Shown here: piece by piece, positions 34,403 through 42,197 of the stretch
How the letters are laid out: the number at the start of each line of letters is the position of its first letter
Numbering within the stretch: position 1 is the first letter of the stretch
Origin: Castellaniella hirudinis_A
Lineage (GTDB): Bacteria > Pseudomonadota > Gammaproteobacteria > Burkholderiales > Burkholderiaceae_B
Direction of reading: 5' to 3'
DNA: 64,000 nt
Assembly (NCBI RefSeq): GCF_047468865.1
Contig: NZ_JBLGTV010000001.1
Span: 434,001-498,000, forward strand
Position numbers and translations under genes: made by a program
Notes under the pieces: generated by a model
What the model saw: the letters and a program-made list of their open reading frames with translations, nothing else
What the model was told of the DNA's origin: nothing
Database searches by the model: none

Positions 34403-35572
34403 ATGCTGAAACTGAAAAAAATTCTTGCTGACCACGGTATTGAGCAGGCTGCATTGGCCGACGCCAGCGGCTACAGCGCACCGACCATGTCGCAATTGCT
34501 CAATCACGGATTCTGGCCGCGTAGCGCCAAATCCCGCCGCCTGCGCGACAACATCCGCGGCTACCTGCGCATGCGCGGCGTAGCTGAATCCCTGATTGCC
34601 GTTGCTTTTGAAAAAGAAACGGCCCCTGTTCAAGAGGGGCCGGATACCAACCTTTCCGATGAGGAACCTATGTCGATACCTAAACAGATTCTACACCCCA
34701 ACACGCGTCAACACTTCGGCCTGGTGCGCGACCCCTTTGGCGAGGTCAGCAGCGCCGAGGAGTTCTATCAGAATGAGCACATCCGATTTACGCGAGCGGC
34801 CATGGTGGATGCTGCGCGGCGCGGGGGGTTCCTTGCCGTGGTCGGTGAATCTGGATCTGGCAAAACCACATTGCGCCGGGATTTGCAGGAACGCATTGAC
34901 CGCGAACAGCTACCCATCCAGGTCATTCGGCCATACGTTGTGGGCATGGAGGCCAATGATGTCACCGGAAAGACGCTGAAAGCAGCGCACATTCTGGAAG
35001 CCATCATGGCGGAAATTGCGCCACACGACCCGCTGCGAATGTCCCAAAACGCACGTTTTCGACAATTGGAAACGGCGCTGCGTGAATCCTATAGTGCGGG
35101 CCAGCGATGCGTCGTCGTCATCGAAGAAGCCCACGCGCTGCCTAAGCCGACGCTGCGGCACTTTAAGCGATTTATTGAACTGGAAGACGGTTTTAAGCGG
35201 CTATTGTCCGTGATTTTGGTGGGCCAGCCTGAACTGCTGACCAAGGTAGACCCGCGTGATCCGACGATGCGCGAGGTTGTGCAGCGTCTTGAAATCATCA
35301 AGCTACCGCCCTTGGGTCACTACCTTGAGGAATACGTCGCCCATCGCGTCGAGCCGCTTGGCGTCCCTGTAGACAAAATCATCACCGTCGACGGCTTGCA
35401 AGCCGTGCGCGATCGGCTGCAGCCCCCTGCGCCCCGTGGCCATGAGCAACGCTCATATCTGTATCCGCTGGCAGTGCACAACCTGATGATCGCCGCTATG
35501 AATTTAGCAGCAGAAAACGGGGCCCCGTGCGTGTCCGCCGACATCGTGAAGGAGGTCACATGGGCTCGCTGA
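34403..35572 (+). CDS. MuB-like AAA+ transposition ATPase
   Basis: A 389-residue protein. An N-terminal helix-turn-helix (QAALADASGYSAPTMSQLLN, residues 15-34) resembles the one in MuB. The ATPase core has Walker A VGESGSGKTTLR (about 147-158) and Walker B CVVVIEEAHALPK (about 235). It forms DNA filaments that select target and activate the transposase. Eight bp follow the transposase stop; the end overlaps the next gene by 13 bp. Confidence 0.92.
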   Translation: MLKLKKILADHGIEQAALADASGYSAPTMSQLLNHGFWPRSAKSRRLRDNIRGYLRMRGVAESLIAVAFEKETAPVQEGPDTNLSDEEPMSIPKQILHPNTRQHFGLVRDPFGEVSSAEEFYQNEHIRFTRAAMVDAARRGGFLAVVGESGSGKTTLRRDLQERIDREQLPIQVIRPYVVGMEANDVTGKTLKAAHILEAIMAEIAPHDPLRMSQNARFRQLETALRESYSAGQRCVVVIEEAHALPKPTLRHFKRFIELEDGFKRLLSVILVGQPELLTKVDPRDPTMREVVQRLEIIKLPPLGHYLEEYVAHRVEPLGVPVDKIITVDGLQAVRDRLQPPAPRGHEQRSYLYPLAVHNLMIAAMNLAAENGAPCVSADIVKEVTWAR

Positions 35573-35880
35573 TTGATTTTCCTGGGCTGCAGGGTTTTAT
35601 GACTGCTGTCCCGAGCATTTTTACTCCAGCGCGGATCGAATGCTTGGCACAGGCAAACGACGTGGCACGCAAGTTGCGTGGCTTGGGCTATCGCGTGGTG
35701 GCTGAAGACCCGTTTCCCGATGACGGCGGCCCGTCGATCATCCAGATCGACGTGAGCACCGTCGGCACGCGGTCGCTGCAGCACCTGGGCGGCTGCAGCG
35801 TGCGGAACACGCTCACCGGTGTCGAGAGCACAACAATCGACGGGGTGCGGGTTGTCTGGCAGACCGTGGAGGCATCCTGA
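35560..35880 (+). CDS. small early phage protein downstream of MuB
   Basis: A 106-residue protein. Start MGSLIDFPGLQGFMTAVPSI at 35560 has AGGAGG at correct spacing. Mixed alpha/beta (ANDVARKLRGLGYRVVAEDP) with C-terminal VRNTLTGVESTTIDGVRVVW. Coupled to the next gene by TGATG. No family recognised. Confidence 0.65.
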   Translation: MGSLIDFPGLQGFMTAVPSIFTPARIECLAQANDVARKLRGLGYRVVAEDPFPDDGGPSIIQIDVSTVGTRSLQHLGGCSVRNTLTGVESTTIDGVRVVWQTVEAS

Positions 35881-36449
35881 TGGCGCTGCCCACATTCCGC
35901 TGCCCTTGCTGCAGAAACTCGCTCACCCTCGAAACTGTGCTGGCAAATGAGTCCGCGCGAGCATGCCTCATTCTACTGATGGACGCGCACCCCAGTGCAT
36001 CCAGTTTGCTGCGTCCGCTCATGGCATACATCGGCCTTTTTGCACCAGCAAAACAGGACATCCGGTACGAACGGATGGCGAGCCTGCTGGAAGACCTGGT
36101 GCCCATGATCAGGTCCTGCCAAGTCGAACGCGGCGGTCGATCCATGTCGGCGCCACTGGACTACTGGAAGGCTGCGCTGGAAGAAGTGGTGCAGCGCGGG
36201 CATTCTGGTGGCCTGAAATTGCCACTCAAATCCCACGGCTATTTACTGGAGGTGGTCGTACAGATGACCACCAAGGCAGACGCCCAGGCTGAAACCCGGA
36301 CAGAGCGGCAACGGCAGGGCCATTCTGGCCTGGGCACAACGCAAACCCGCGCGGCGCAGCCCGTAACCACCAGCGAGCCGCGCACCCCGATGCCCGCCCA
36401 TATTCGGGAGGCGCTTTTCAAAACCGTGAACAAAGGAGCCGGATCATGA
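35880..36449 (+). CDS. early phage protein with N-terminal Cys motif
   Basis: A 189-residue protein. The N-terminus MALPTFRCPCCRNSLTLETV has a CPCC motif, half of a zinc ribbon; a second pair is not evident. The middle is helical and the C-terminal 50 residues are polar and basic. It ends at an ATGA overlap with DUF3164. Function unknown. Confidence 0.6.
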   Translation: MALPTFRCPCCRNSLTLETVLANESARACLILLMDAHPSASSLLRPLMAYIGLFAPAKQDIRYERMASLLEDLVPMIRSCQVERGGRSMSAPLDYWKAALEEVVQRGHSGGLKLPLKSHGYLLEVVVQMTTKADAQAETRTERQRQGHSGLGTTQTRAAQPVTTSEPRTPMPAHIREALFKTVNKGAGS

Positions 36450-37066
36450 CGGCACAAACTCCGATCCCGGATGGGTACAAACAGGATGGCCAGGGACGGC
36501 TGATCCCCATTGAAACCATCAAGCCGATTGACCTGGAGCGCGACGTGCTCGTCGCCAAGCTGGTCGATGGGGCCAAACAATGCGCCGGGCAGCTGCGCGA
36601 CTACAAGGTCCATGCCTTCGGCGACATCGCCGCTTTTATCGAACTGAGCGCCGAGCAATACGGCGCGAAGGTCGGCGGCACCAAGGGCAACGTCACGTTG
36701 ATGTCGTTCGACGGCCGCTACAAGGTCCTGCGGGCATGCGATGAGTCGATCGTGTTCGACGAGCGGCTGCAGGCCGCCAAGGCGCTCATCGACGAGTGCT
36801 TGCGCGACTGGACCAAGAGCACTGGGCCCGAAATCCGGGCGCTGATCGACCGCGCTTTCGAGGTCGGCAAGGCAGGTCAGCTGAACACCGCCCGCATCCT
36901 TGCCCTGCGCCGCGTCAACATCGACGATCCGCGCTGGCAAGAGGCAATGCAGGCCATCAGCGAATCGGTCCAGGTGGTGGGCAGCAAGTCCTACATCCGG
37001 GTCTACGAACGCGTGGGTGATTCAGATCGGTATGTACCGATTCCGCTTGATGTCGCGGGGGCGTGA
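36446..37066 (+). CDS. DUF3164 family phage protein
   Basis: A 206-residue protein. The pattern IPIETIKPIDLERDVLVAKL, EQYGAKVGGTKGNVTLMSFD and a C-terminal SKSYIRVYER is typical of DUF3164, a family in Mu-like early regions. Role unknown. ATGA overlap with the preceding gene; one base separates it from rdgC. Confidence 0.85.
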   Translation: MTAQTPIPDGYKQDGQGRLIPIETIKPIDLERDVLVAKLVDGAKQCAGQLRDYKVHAFGDIAAFIELSAEQYGAKVGGTKGNVTLMSFDGRYKVLRACDESIVFDERLQAAKALIDECLRDWTKSTGPEIRALIDRAFEVGKAGQLNTARILALRRVNIDDPRWQEAMQAISESVQVVGSKSYIRVYERVGDSDRYVPIPLDVAGA

Positions 37067-37067
37067 T

Positions 37068-37973
37068 ATGTGGTTCAAAAACCTGAAACTCTACCGTTTG
37101 GCCCCTAAAGCCAAGCTAACGGTCACCGACCTGGAAGCGGCCTTAAATCTCTTGGCCTTTCGTCCCGGCAGCAGCCAGGACAATCAGGTTTCTGGTTGGA
37201 TGCCGCCGCGTGATGACAGCGGCCTGGTCTACGCACAAAATGGACAAATTTTGCTGCGTTTGCACGTTGAAAAAAAGTTGTTGCCCGCATCGGTCGTCAA
37301 CCAGGCCAGCAAAGCCCGCGCCATCCAGATCGAAGAGCAGCAGGGCTACAAACCCGGGCGCAAGCAAATGAAGGAAATCAAGGAGCAAATGACGATGGAG
37401 CTACTGCCCCGCGCCTTTGTCATTGTCCACGACACCCGGGTCTGGATCGACACCATCAATCGCTGGGTGGCCATTGACGCAGCAGCCACGGCCAGCAGCG
37501 ACGAAGTCCTGGGCATGCTGGCCAGGACCCTGGCACCGTTTCCCATTGTGCCGCTGCACGTTGAAGTTGCGCCCGCCCGCGCGATGACACAGTGGCTTTG
37601 TGAAAACGAAGCCCCTGCTGGGTTCACCATCGACCAGAATGCAGAACTGTGTTCTACGGGTGAATCCAAGGCCACTGTTCGCTATCTGAATCAGACGATT
37701 AATCAAAAAGAGGCGGTGTATCGCATCCGCGAAGGCAAGCAGTGCACTCGCTTGGCCCTGACCTGGAACGACCGCGTGTCATTCGTCCTGACGGACAACT
37801 TAGACATCAAGCGGGTTGCCCCACTGGACGTCCTGAAAGAGCACCAGGATGCCCAGGCTGCTAATGAAGCCGAGCAATTCGACAGCGATTTCACCCTGAT
37901 GACGGGCGAATTAGCCCACCTGCTGGGCGACCTGGTTGCTGCGTTAGGCGGCATACCACCTACAACCGATTAA
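37068..37973 (+). CDS. rdgC: phage-encoded recombination-associated protein RdgC
   Basis: A 301-residue homologue of RdgC, the size of the E. coli protein (303). Hallmarks: MWFKNLKLYRLAPK at the start, LNLLAFRPGSSQD, LPRAFVIVHDTRVWIDT, PLHVEVAPARAMTQWL and the end DSDFTLMTGELAHLLGDLV. RdgC is a ring-forming DNA-binding protein that limits RecA filament formation and exchange (family knowledge). Carriage in a transposable phage suggests protection of replication intermediates or control of recombination. The start ATG follows the DUF3164 stop directly. Confidence 0.92.
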   Translation: MWFKNLKLYRLAPKAKLTVTDLEAALNLLAFRPGSSQDNQVSGWMPPRDDSGLVYAQNGQILLRLHVEKKLLPASVVNQASKARAIQIEEQQGYKPGRKQMKEIKEQMTMELLPRAFVIVHDTRVWIDTINRWVAIDAAATASSDEVLGMLARTLAPFPIVPLHVEVAPARAMTQWLCENEAPAGFTIDQNAELCSTGESKATVRYLNQTINQKEAVYRIREGKQCTRLALTWNDRVSFVLTDNLDIKRVAPLDVLKEHQDAQAANEAEQFDSDFTLMTGELAHLLGDLVAALGGIPPTTD

Positions 37974-38024
37974 ATTTCCCCGGGTTTTCCCGGAAAACTA
38001 CCCTCTATATATAAGGGAACAATT

Positions 38025-38303
38025 ATGGCACTGACCAAAAAAGAACTGATCACAACCATCTCCGATCTGACTGGCCAACCAAAAGCGGCCGTTCAGGCTG
38101 TCCTTATGGGCATTCGCGCCGTACTCGTTGGCAAACTGGGCGAAGGTGACGAACTGGCATTACCCGACATCGGCAAATTCCATGTCGCCGAACGCGCCGC
38201 CCGCACCGGTCGCAACCCACGCACCGGCGAAACCGTCGAAATCGAAGCCAAGCGCGTCGTCAAATTCACGCCCGCCAAATCATTGAAGGATGCGGCGGCC
38301 TGA
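38025..38303 (+). CDS. HU-family DNA-bending protein
   Basis: A 92-residue HU protein: MALTKKELITTISDLTGQPK, GDELALPDIGKFHVAERAAR, GRNPRTGETVEIEAKRVVKF and KSLKDAA. The beta-arm GRNPRTGE is intact with the intercalating proline. HU assists MuA synapsis in Mu, so the phage may provide its own bending factor. A ribosome site AAGGGA lies upstream of ATG. Confidence 0.9.
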   Translation: MALTKKELITTISDLTGQPKAAVQAVLMGIRAVLVGKLGEGDELALPDIGKFHVAERAARTGRNPRTGETVEIEAKRVVKFTPAKSLKDAAA

Positions 38304-38381
38304 TCCTGCGAAACGCTCCGGCGGCGGCCGGGGCGTCTGCCTGGCGTGGTGGCCAGGCACTGATGAGCAACCGGAGGATAT

Positions 38382-39065
38382 ATGGATAAAGACGACGTCA
38401 TCCGCAAAATCAAAGCATGTTTGGATATGGCCCGCAGCGGCGAGGCGAACGAAGCTGCGAATGCTATGCGCCAAGCCCAAGCGTTGATGCTCAAGTATGG
38501 GATCGACCACCCGGACATCCTAGCGGCCAGCGTTTCCGAAATACCGGTGAAGGCAAGCGCCAACGAACGTCCTGCTCTGTACGAATCACAGCTCGCTGTT
38601 TTGATCGGCAGAGCAAGCGGGTGCCAGGTTGTGTTCTCCACAGGGGGCTGGAACCCAGGGCAGTGGCTGTATATAGGCTGTTCGCCCAGTGTCGAGGTAG
38701 CCAGCTATTCCATGGACGTTTTGATGCGACAACTGCGCAAATCGCGGCGCGAATATATGGATACAGAGTTGCGGCGATTCAAAAAGAAAAACAAAACGAT
38801 CCGCGCCGATGCGTATTGCAATGCCTGGGTGCAAAAGGTCTCACGCTTGCTGACAAATTACGAGCAAACCGAGGAACAGGAGCAGGCCGTTGCTGCATAC
38901 ATGCTTAAAAAGCACCCAAACCTTGGCGATCTGCGCAGCACCGACAGGAGAAGCAAGAAAATCGATACATCCCGCGACCAGATGCGTGGATACCAGGACG
39001 GCGATAGCGCAGTCTTGCGCGGGGGGGTTGGTGTGCGCAATGCACCGTTGCAGTTGGAGATGTAG
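38382..39065 (+). CDS. DUF2786-domain early phage protein
   Basis: A 227-residue protein. The first 45 residues (VIRKIKACLDMARSGEANEA, then AMRQAQALMLKYGI) are DUF2786; the middle (FSTGGWNPGQWLYIGCSPSV, YSMDVLMRQLRKSRREYM) matches the domain often following it in mobile elements. The basic C-terminus may bind nucleic acid. A GGAGG ribosome site lies upstream. Confidence 0.82.
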   Translation: MDKDDVIRKIKACLDMARSGEANEAANAMRQAQALMLKYGIDHPDILAASVSEIPVKASANERPALYESQLAVLIGRASGCQVVFSTGGWNPGQWLYIGCSPSVEVASYSMDVLMRQLRKSRREYMDTELRRFKKKNKTIRADAYCNAWVQKVSRLLTNYEQTEEQEQAVAAYMLKKHPNLGDLRSTDRRSKKIDTSRDQMRGYQDGDSAVLRGGVGVRNAPLQLEM

Positions 39066-39067
39066 AT

Positions 39068-39658
39068 TTGTCTGCTGATCGAAAACGTCTGATTCGCGTC
39101 ATCCATGTAGCCCGCCGAGATCTGGCTATGGACGATGACACCTACCGAGCCATCCTGCGCCGGATTGGAAACGTCCCATCGGCGGCGGATATGGACACGT
39201 CCAAATTGCAGGCCGTTTTGGATCACATGAAAAAATGCGGGTTCAAGGTGCGTCCAAGCGGCAAAAAGGGCAGTCGAGCCCTGGCATCATCCCCTGTGGA
39301 TAAGAAAGTCAGGGCTATGTGGTTGTTTGCTCATGAACTGGGCATTGTTCGTGACCCATCAGAACGGGCACTGGCTGCATACGTCAAACGGCTGGCAGGC
39401 GTAGACGCTCTGCAATGGACAAATGGGGATCAAGCGCTGACGCTGATCGAATCACTGAAAAAATGGATCATGCGCTACTTGCCGAACAAGGTTATGGCTG
39501 CGTCAGAGTCAGTCAAATTGCTGCCTTTACAAGCCCATGAGTACACCCACCTGCAAGCTTTGCTGATTGATGCATTCAGGCGCGGGACATACGACCCAAT
39601 GCAAGGAGCATGGGTAGAAATACAACGCCTGGCCCGTCAGTACCAAGGAACAGCCTGA
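39068..39658 (+). CDS. GemA-like regulatory protein (Mu gp16, DUF1018)
   Basis: A 196-residue protein from a TTG start with GGAG 9 nt upstream. The sequence (LIRVIHVARRDLAMDDDTYR, SKLQAVLDHMKKCGFKVRPS, RAMWLFAHELGIVRDPSERA) is characteristic of GemA. Mu GemA alters host gene expression and DNA supercoiling. Coupled by TGATG to the activator gene. Confidence 0.88.
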   Translation: MSADRKRLIRVIHVARRDLAMDDDTYRAILRRIGNVPSAADMDTSKLQAVLDHMKKCGFKVRPSGKKGSRALASSPVDKKVRAMWLFAHELGIVRDPSERALAAYVKRLAGVDALQWTNGDQALTLIESLKKWIMRYLPNKVMAASESVKLLPLQAHEYTHLQALLIDAFRRGTYDPMQGAWVEIQRLARQYQGTA

Positions 39659-40008
39659 TGTCGAAAAAATCCACGCGCATGGAGCATGTGCGTCACGAAC
39701 TCTACACAGATATCATCGAGACCGTCGCAAAGGAAGTCGAAGAACTTGGTTACGACAGGGCGTTGGGGGAAATGATCGGGACTGCTGTCGTCAACTGTTT
39801 GATGGACAAGTGGCCAGGGCAGTACATTGTTTTCCCTATGGACCAAAAGTACCTCATTTCGATCCGCGACATGGAAATATACGAATCTCACCGTGGTGAT
39901 TTCTCTGAAACATCAAAGCGATGGGGATTGACCCAAAGTGGAATTCGGAAAGTGATTGATCGTGTCACCAAGAGACTGATTGATCAGAACCAGAATCGCC
40001 TTTTCTGA
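39658..40008 (+). CDS. Mor/C-family transcription activator
   Basis: A 116-residue protein starting MSKKSTRMEHVRHELYTDII. The dimerisation helices are followed by a beta strand (YIVFPMDQKYLISIRDMEIY) and a C-terminal helix-turn-helix (FSETSKRWGLTQSGIRKVID). This is the Mor/C architecture. It is the last gene before the phage end and the obvious candidate to activate the two late promoters with shared dyads. Confidence 0.87.
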   Translation: MSKKSTRMEHVRHELYTDIIETVAKEVEELGYDRALGEMIGTAVVNCLMDKWPGQYIVFPMDQKYLISIRDMEIYESHRGDFSETSKRWGLTQSGIRKVIDRVTKRLIDQNQNRLF

Positions 40009-40015
40009 CCAAAAT

Positions 40016-40036
40016 ATCTGCAATATCGTTGCAGAT
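40016..40036. repeat. inverted repeat after the activator gene
   Basis: ATCTGCAA-TATCG-TTGCAGAT is a perfect 8-bp inverted repeat eight bases after the activator stop. It lacks a T-run, so it might be a weak terminator or a protein site near the phage end. Confidence 0.45.
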
Positions 40037-40076
40037 TTCCCTTTACATTCCCGTATGTCCCCATAAATCCCGGCCA

Positions 40077-40110
40077 TTTATCTCACTATTTGCCCTGGGT
40101 TTATCTCACA
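40077..40110 (-). repeat. phage terminus with tandem transposase-site repeats
   Basis: Read inward from 40110 the end begins TGTGAGATAAAC and repeats GTGAGATAAA 23 bp further in (40077-40086 and 40100-40109). TG/CA termini and about 22-bp spaced repeats are typical of Mu-type ends where transposase monomers bind. The reading frame of the host gene changes exactly here. Confidence 0.8.
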
Positions 40111-40272
40111 CCCCTTCAGCTGCTGCAGGTAGTTGGTGCTCATCCAGAGCCGGTCCTTGGTGGACGACGGCGGCGAGGCGCTGAAAGCGGTGCCGGACAG
40201 GCACAGCGCCAGGGCGGCGGCCAGGAGTGCGGCAGAGCGCCGCGACGGCTGCAAGCGTGGGGTGTCGCGCAT
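40111..40272 (-). pseudogene. host secreted-protein gene interrupted by the prophage
   Basis: The ATG at 40272 begins MRDTPRLQPSRRSAALLAAA followed by ALALCLSGTAFSASPPSSTK, a clear Sec signal peptide, then KDRLWMSTNYLQQLKG up to the phage end, after which phage sequence adds ten codons and a stop. The rest of the gene should lie on the far side of the prophage. A Fur box is located 40 bp upstream, so the intact gene was probably iron-regulated. The product family cannot be recognised from 54 residues. Confidence 0.75.
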
Positions 40273-40312
40273 GAAAAGTCTCTCTGAGGGGTAAAGGGGG
40301 ATGATTATGTAA

Positions 40313-40327
40313 TGATAACAATTATCA
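40313..40327. promoter_or_regulatory. Fur box
   Basis: TGATAACAATTATCA has perfect 6-bp arms (TGATAA/TTATCA) and, with flanks, matches about 15 of 19 bases of the classical Fur consensus. It lies between the interrupted secreted gene (left) and the spermidine-synthase-like gene (right). Expected to repress leftward transcription under iron sufficiency. Confidence 0.72.
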
Positions 40328-40525
40328 ATTTCATAGGCGATTATATACAAACAGCACGTGGATGCCATGCCTTTTCACTGTCCGGTCAGCATATCTTGAT
40401 GACGCATGCGCAATGGCGGACGGCAGCACGCTTGTGTTCACCACCGAAAAGATTCTGATGACACACTGGTGTACATTAAGGCAGCCCAAGCCGCTGGTTT
40501 GCCCTTTTGTCTCCTTGGATGCGCC

Positions 40526-41296
40526 ATGCCCCGCACTCACCGTCTGGCCGCTCGCCAGGCCGCCATCGAAGCCGATGAACCCACACTGTCCGAGCAGGAT
40601 GGCATCCGCTACCTGCATTTCAATTCCGAATGGATCCAAGGCGCCATGCGGGTGGCGCGGCCCTCTGAGCTCGTCCTGGCCTATACGCAGCAAATGATGG
40701 CCTGGCTGCTGTTCCTGTCGCCCTCGGCCCGCGACCATATCGGCATACTGGGCCTGGGGGCGGGGTCTTTGCTGCGGTTTACCTTGCGCCATACCCGGTC
40801 GCAGGTGGTCTCCGTCGATCGCAATCCGGCGGTGTTGGCGGTTTGCCTGGCGTATTTCCGTCTGTCCGAGACAGCCCGCTCCGTGGTGGATGTGGCCGAT
40901 GCCGCCGATTGGGTGGCCGATCCCCAGCGGGCCGGGACGTACCGCGCCCTGATGGTCGATCTCTATGACTGCCAGGCTCAGGGGCCGGTGTGCGGCGACC
41001 CCGCTTTTTACCGCGATTGCTTCCGAGTGCTGGATGAGCCTGGCATCATGACCGTCAACCTGTTTGGCGACCACGACAGCTTCCAGCCCAATCTGCAGGC
41101 CATTCGCGCCGCATTCGGCGGGCAAGTGCTGTGTCTGCCCGAGATCGACGAAGGCAATACCGTCGTGCTGGCCTTCAAGGGGCATCTCCTGTCACAGTCG
41201 GCCGCCGACCTCCTGCACCGGGCGGCCTGGGTCGAATTGCGCACCGGGCTGCCCGCCCAGCGCCTGGCGCGCACCGTGCTGGCGGCAATGGCTTGA
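40526..41296 (+). CDS. spermidine synthase-like protein
   Basis: A 256-residue protein with start MPRTHRLAARQAAIEADEPT. The SAM-binding fold appears as IGILGLGAGSLLRFTLRHTR and VVSVDRNPAVLAVCLAYFRL, with MVDLYDCQAQGPVCGDPAFY as the substrate-side motif, as in polyamine aminopropyltransferases. It lacks the full SpeE N-terminal domain, so it belongs to the shorter spermidine-synthase-like group whose true substrate is often unknown. Its stop overlaps the -35 element of the tRNA promoter. Confidence 0.78.
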   Translation: MPRTHRLAARQAAIEADEPTLSEQDGIRYLHFNSEWIQGAMRVARPSELVLAYTQQMMAWLLFLSPSARDHIGILGLGAGSLLRFTLRHTRSQVVSVDRNPAVLAVCLAYFRLSETARSVVDVADAADWVADPQRAGTYRALMVDLYDCQAQGPVCGDPAFYRDCFRVLDEPGIMTVNLFGDHDSFQPNLQAIRAAFGGQVLCLPEIDEGNTVVLAFKGHLLSQSAADLLHRAAWVELRTGLPAQRLARTVLAAMA

Positions 41297-41321
41297 CAAG
41301 GAAAAAAAGCCTCCCTATAAT
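41293..41321 (+). promoter_or_regulatory. sigma-70 promoter of tRNA-Val
   Basis: TTGACA (41293-41298), 17-bp spacer and TATAAT (41316-41321) match consensus at every position. The tRNA starts 15 bp downstream. The -35 overlaps the preceding stop codon. Confidence 0.93.
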
Positions 41322-41335
41322 CTCGTTCTTTCTTC

Positions 41336-41412
41336 AGGCGGTTAGCTCAGTTGGTTAGAGCGCTACGTTGACATCGTAGAGGTCGCTGGTTCGAATCCAG
41401 TACTGCCTACCA
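41336..41412 (+). tRNA. tRNA-Val (anticodon GAC)
   Basis: A 77-nt cloverleaf: acceptor AGGCGGT pairs with ACTGCCT, D-arm GCTCAGTTGGTTAGAGC, anticodon stem CTACG/CGTAG with loop TTGACAT (GAC at 41370-41372), T-arm with GTTCGAATC, and encoded CCA at 41410-41412. GAC reads GUC/GUU valine codons. Confidence 0.97.
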
Positions 41413-41446
41413 GAATTCTGCCAAGGGTTGCCCAACCCTGCCAAGA

Positions 41447-41479
41447 AAGCCGCGTAAACATTAGGTTTCGCGGCTTTTT
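41447..41479 (+). terminator. intrinsic terminator after tRNA-Val
   Basis: AAGCCGCG and CGCGGCTT form an 8-bp stem with a 14-nt loop, followed by a T-run. An additional small hairpin AGGGTTG-CC-CAACCCT lies at about 41424-41439. Confidence 0.8.
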
Positions 41480-41521
41480 ACTTGCAAGGGTTGCCAAGGG
41501 GTTCCAAGCGCAGCCAAGGCG

Positions 41522-41566
41522 GGATGGGGTATGGATGGGGTATGGGATTGATCGGATGGGGTATGG
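41522..41566. repeat. three copies of a 13-mer
   Basis: GGATGGGGTATGG occurs at 41522, 41533 and 41554. It lies between the tRNA terminator and the tnpB relic. It might be a trace of earlier integration or slippage. No function evident. Confidence 0.6.
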
Positions 41567-42147
41567 CTTGCACATTGCTCCAGATAGTCCGACCACCATT
41601 TCGGCTGGTGTTCTGCGGCGGCACAGCCATGAGATAACCGCCGTTCCACGCCAGCTTGTAGTCCAGTTGGCGGCGGAACTCGAACCAGCCCTGATCCAGA
41701 ATGGCCTTGTTCAGGCCGGATTTTGCCCGGACGTTTCTACCCGGCTTGTCGGTGCTGCCTGCCGCCGACTTGGACATATTGCGTATCTGCAAGTCTTCGA
41801 TACACACCATCGCGTGGTTTTGGCTGATCGTGGTCGTGGCTTTATGCAGGTAGTCGCGGCGGGTATGACCAATGCGGGCGTGAATGCGCTGGACGCGGGC
41901 GCGGGCCTTTTTCCAGTTGTTGCTGAACCGGGTCTTGCGGCTCATGGCCTGCTGCGCTTTTCCAACCCGTCAGTTCTTTGCACAATTCGGCATAGCCGAG
42001 CTTTTTCTCGCCCTGCCCGTAACGCGCCTTCTGCAACGCCAGCGTCTTGTTGAATATGAACCGGCAGCAGCCAGCGTAGCGGCGCATCTGGCGCTGCTGC
42101 TGGCCGTCGGGCATCAGTTCGTATTTGAAGGCTTGTAGACGTCGCAT
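41560..42147 (-). pseudogene. tnpB: decayed IS200/IS605-type tnpB
   Basis: The 5' part (42147 leftward) reads MRRLQAFKYELMPDGQQQRQ, then MRRYAGCCRFIFNKTLALQK and CKELTGWK, the classical start of TnpB. A frame change with loss of about 130-150 residues follows near 41945, and the second part (KTRFSNNWKKARARVQRIHA, HAMVCIEDLQIRNMSKS, SGLNKAILDQGWFEFRRQLD) is the C-terminal half with the RuvC Glu region. The first RuvC Asp and the C-terminal zinc finger after VPPQNTS are gone. No active nuclease can be made. Confidence 0.85.
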
Positions 42148-42180
42148 AGTTAGCTGGATATATTTACAGCTGGCAGTATA

Positions 42181-42197
42181 GGACAGCGATGCTGTCC
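42181..42197. repeat. hairpin near former IS end
   Basis: GGACAGC-GAT-GCTGTCC is a perfect 7-bp hairpin 34 bp upstream of the tnpB relic start. IS200/605 elements carry subterminal hairpins for TnpA recognition, so it may be the old left end. The 42198-42362 stretch is the thrS leader. Confidence 0.45.

Larger units (their letters stand above)
1..40110. mobile_element. Mu-type transposable prophage (partial; one end in window)
   Basis: The stretch holds a complete set of transposable-phage genes: repressor, DDE transposase, MuB-like ATPase, GemA, Mor-type activator, terminase, portal, Mu F-like head protein and tail genes. The right boundary is set at the terminal CA at 40109-40110, where host coding sequence begins. 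The left end is beyond base 1, because a tail-fibre gene is still open there. Early genes read right towards the boundary and late genes read left, an arrangement known in BcepMu/B3-type phages rather than Mu itself. Head genes resemble Mu for packaging and lambda for the shell (D and E), and the tail is siphophage-like with no sheath gene. No integrase gene is present. No frameshifted core gene was seen, so the prophage may be functional. Confidence 0.93.

Noticed and set aside
40078..40110. C-terminal ten residues of the interrupted secreted gene
   Set aside because: They are encoded by the phage end, not by the original gene.
41415..41500. tRNA-Val 3' end as attachment site of an integrative element
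   Set aside because: No integrase gene and no duplicated tRNA 3' end seen; the prophage present inserts by transposition elsewhere.
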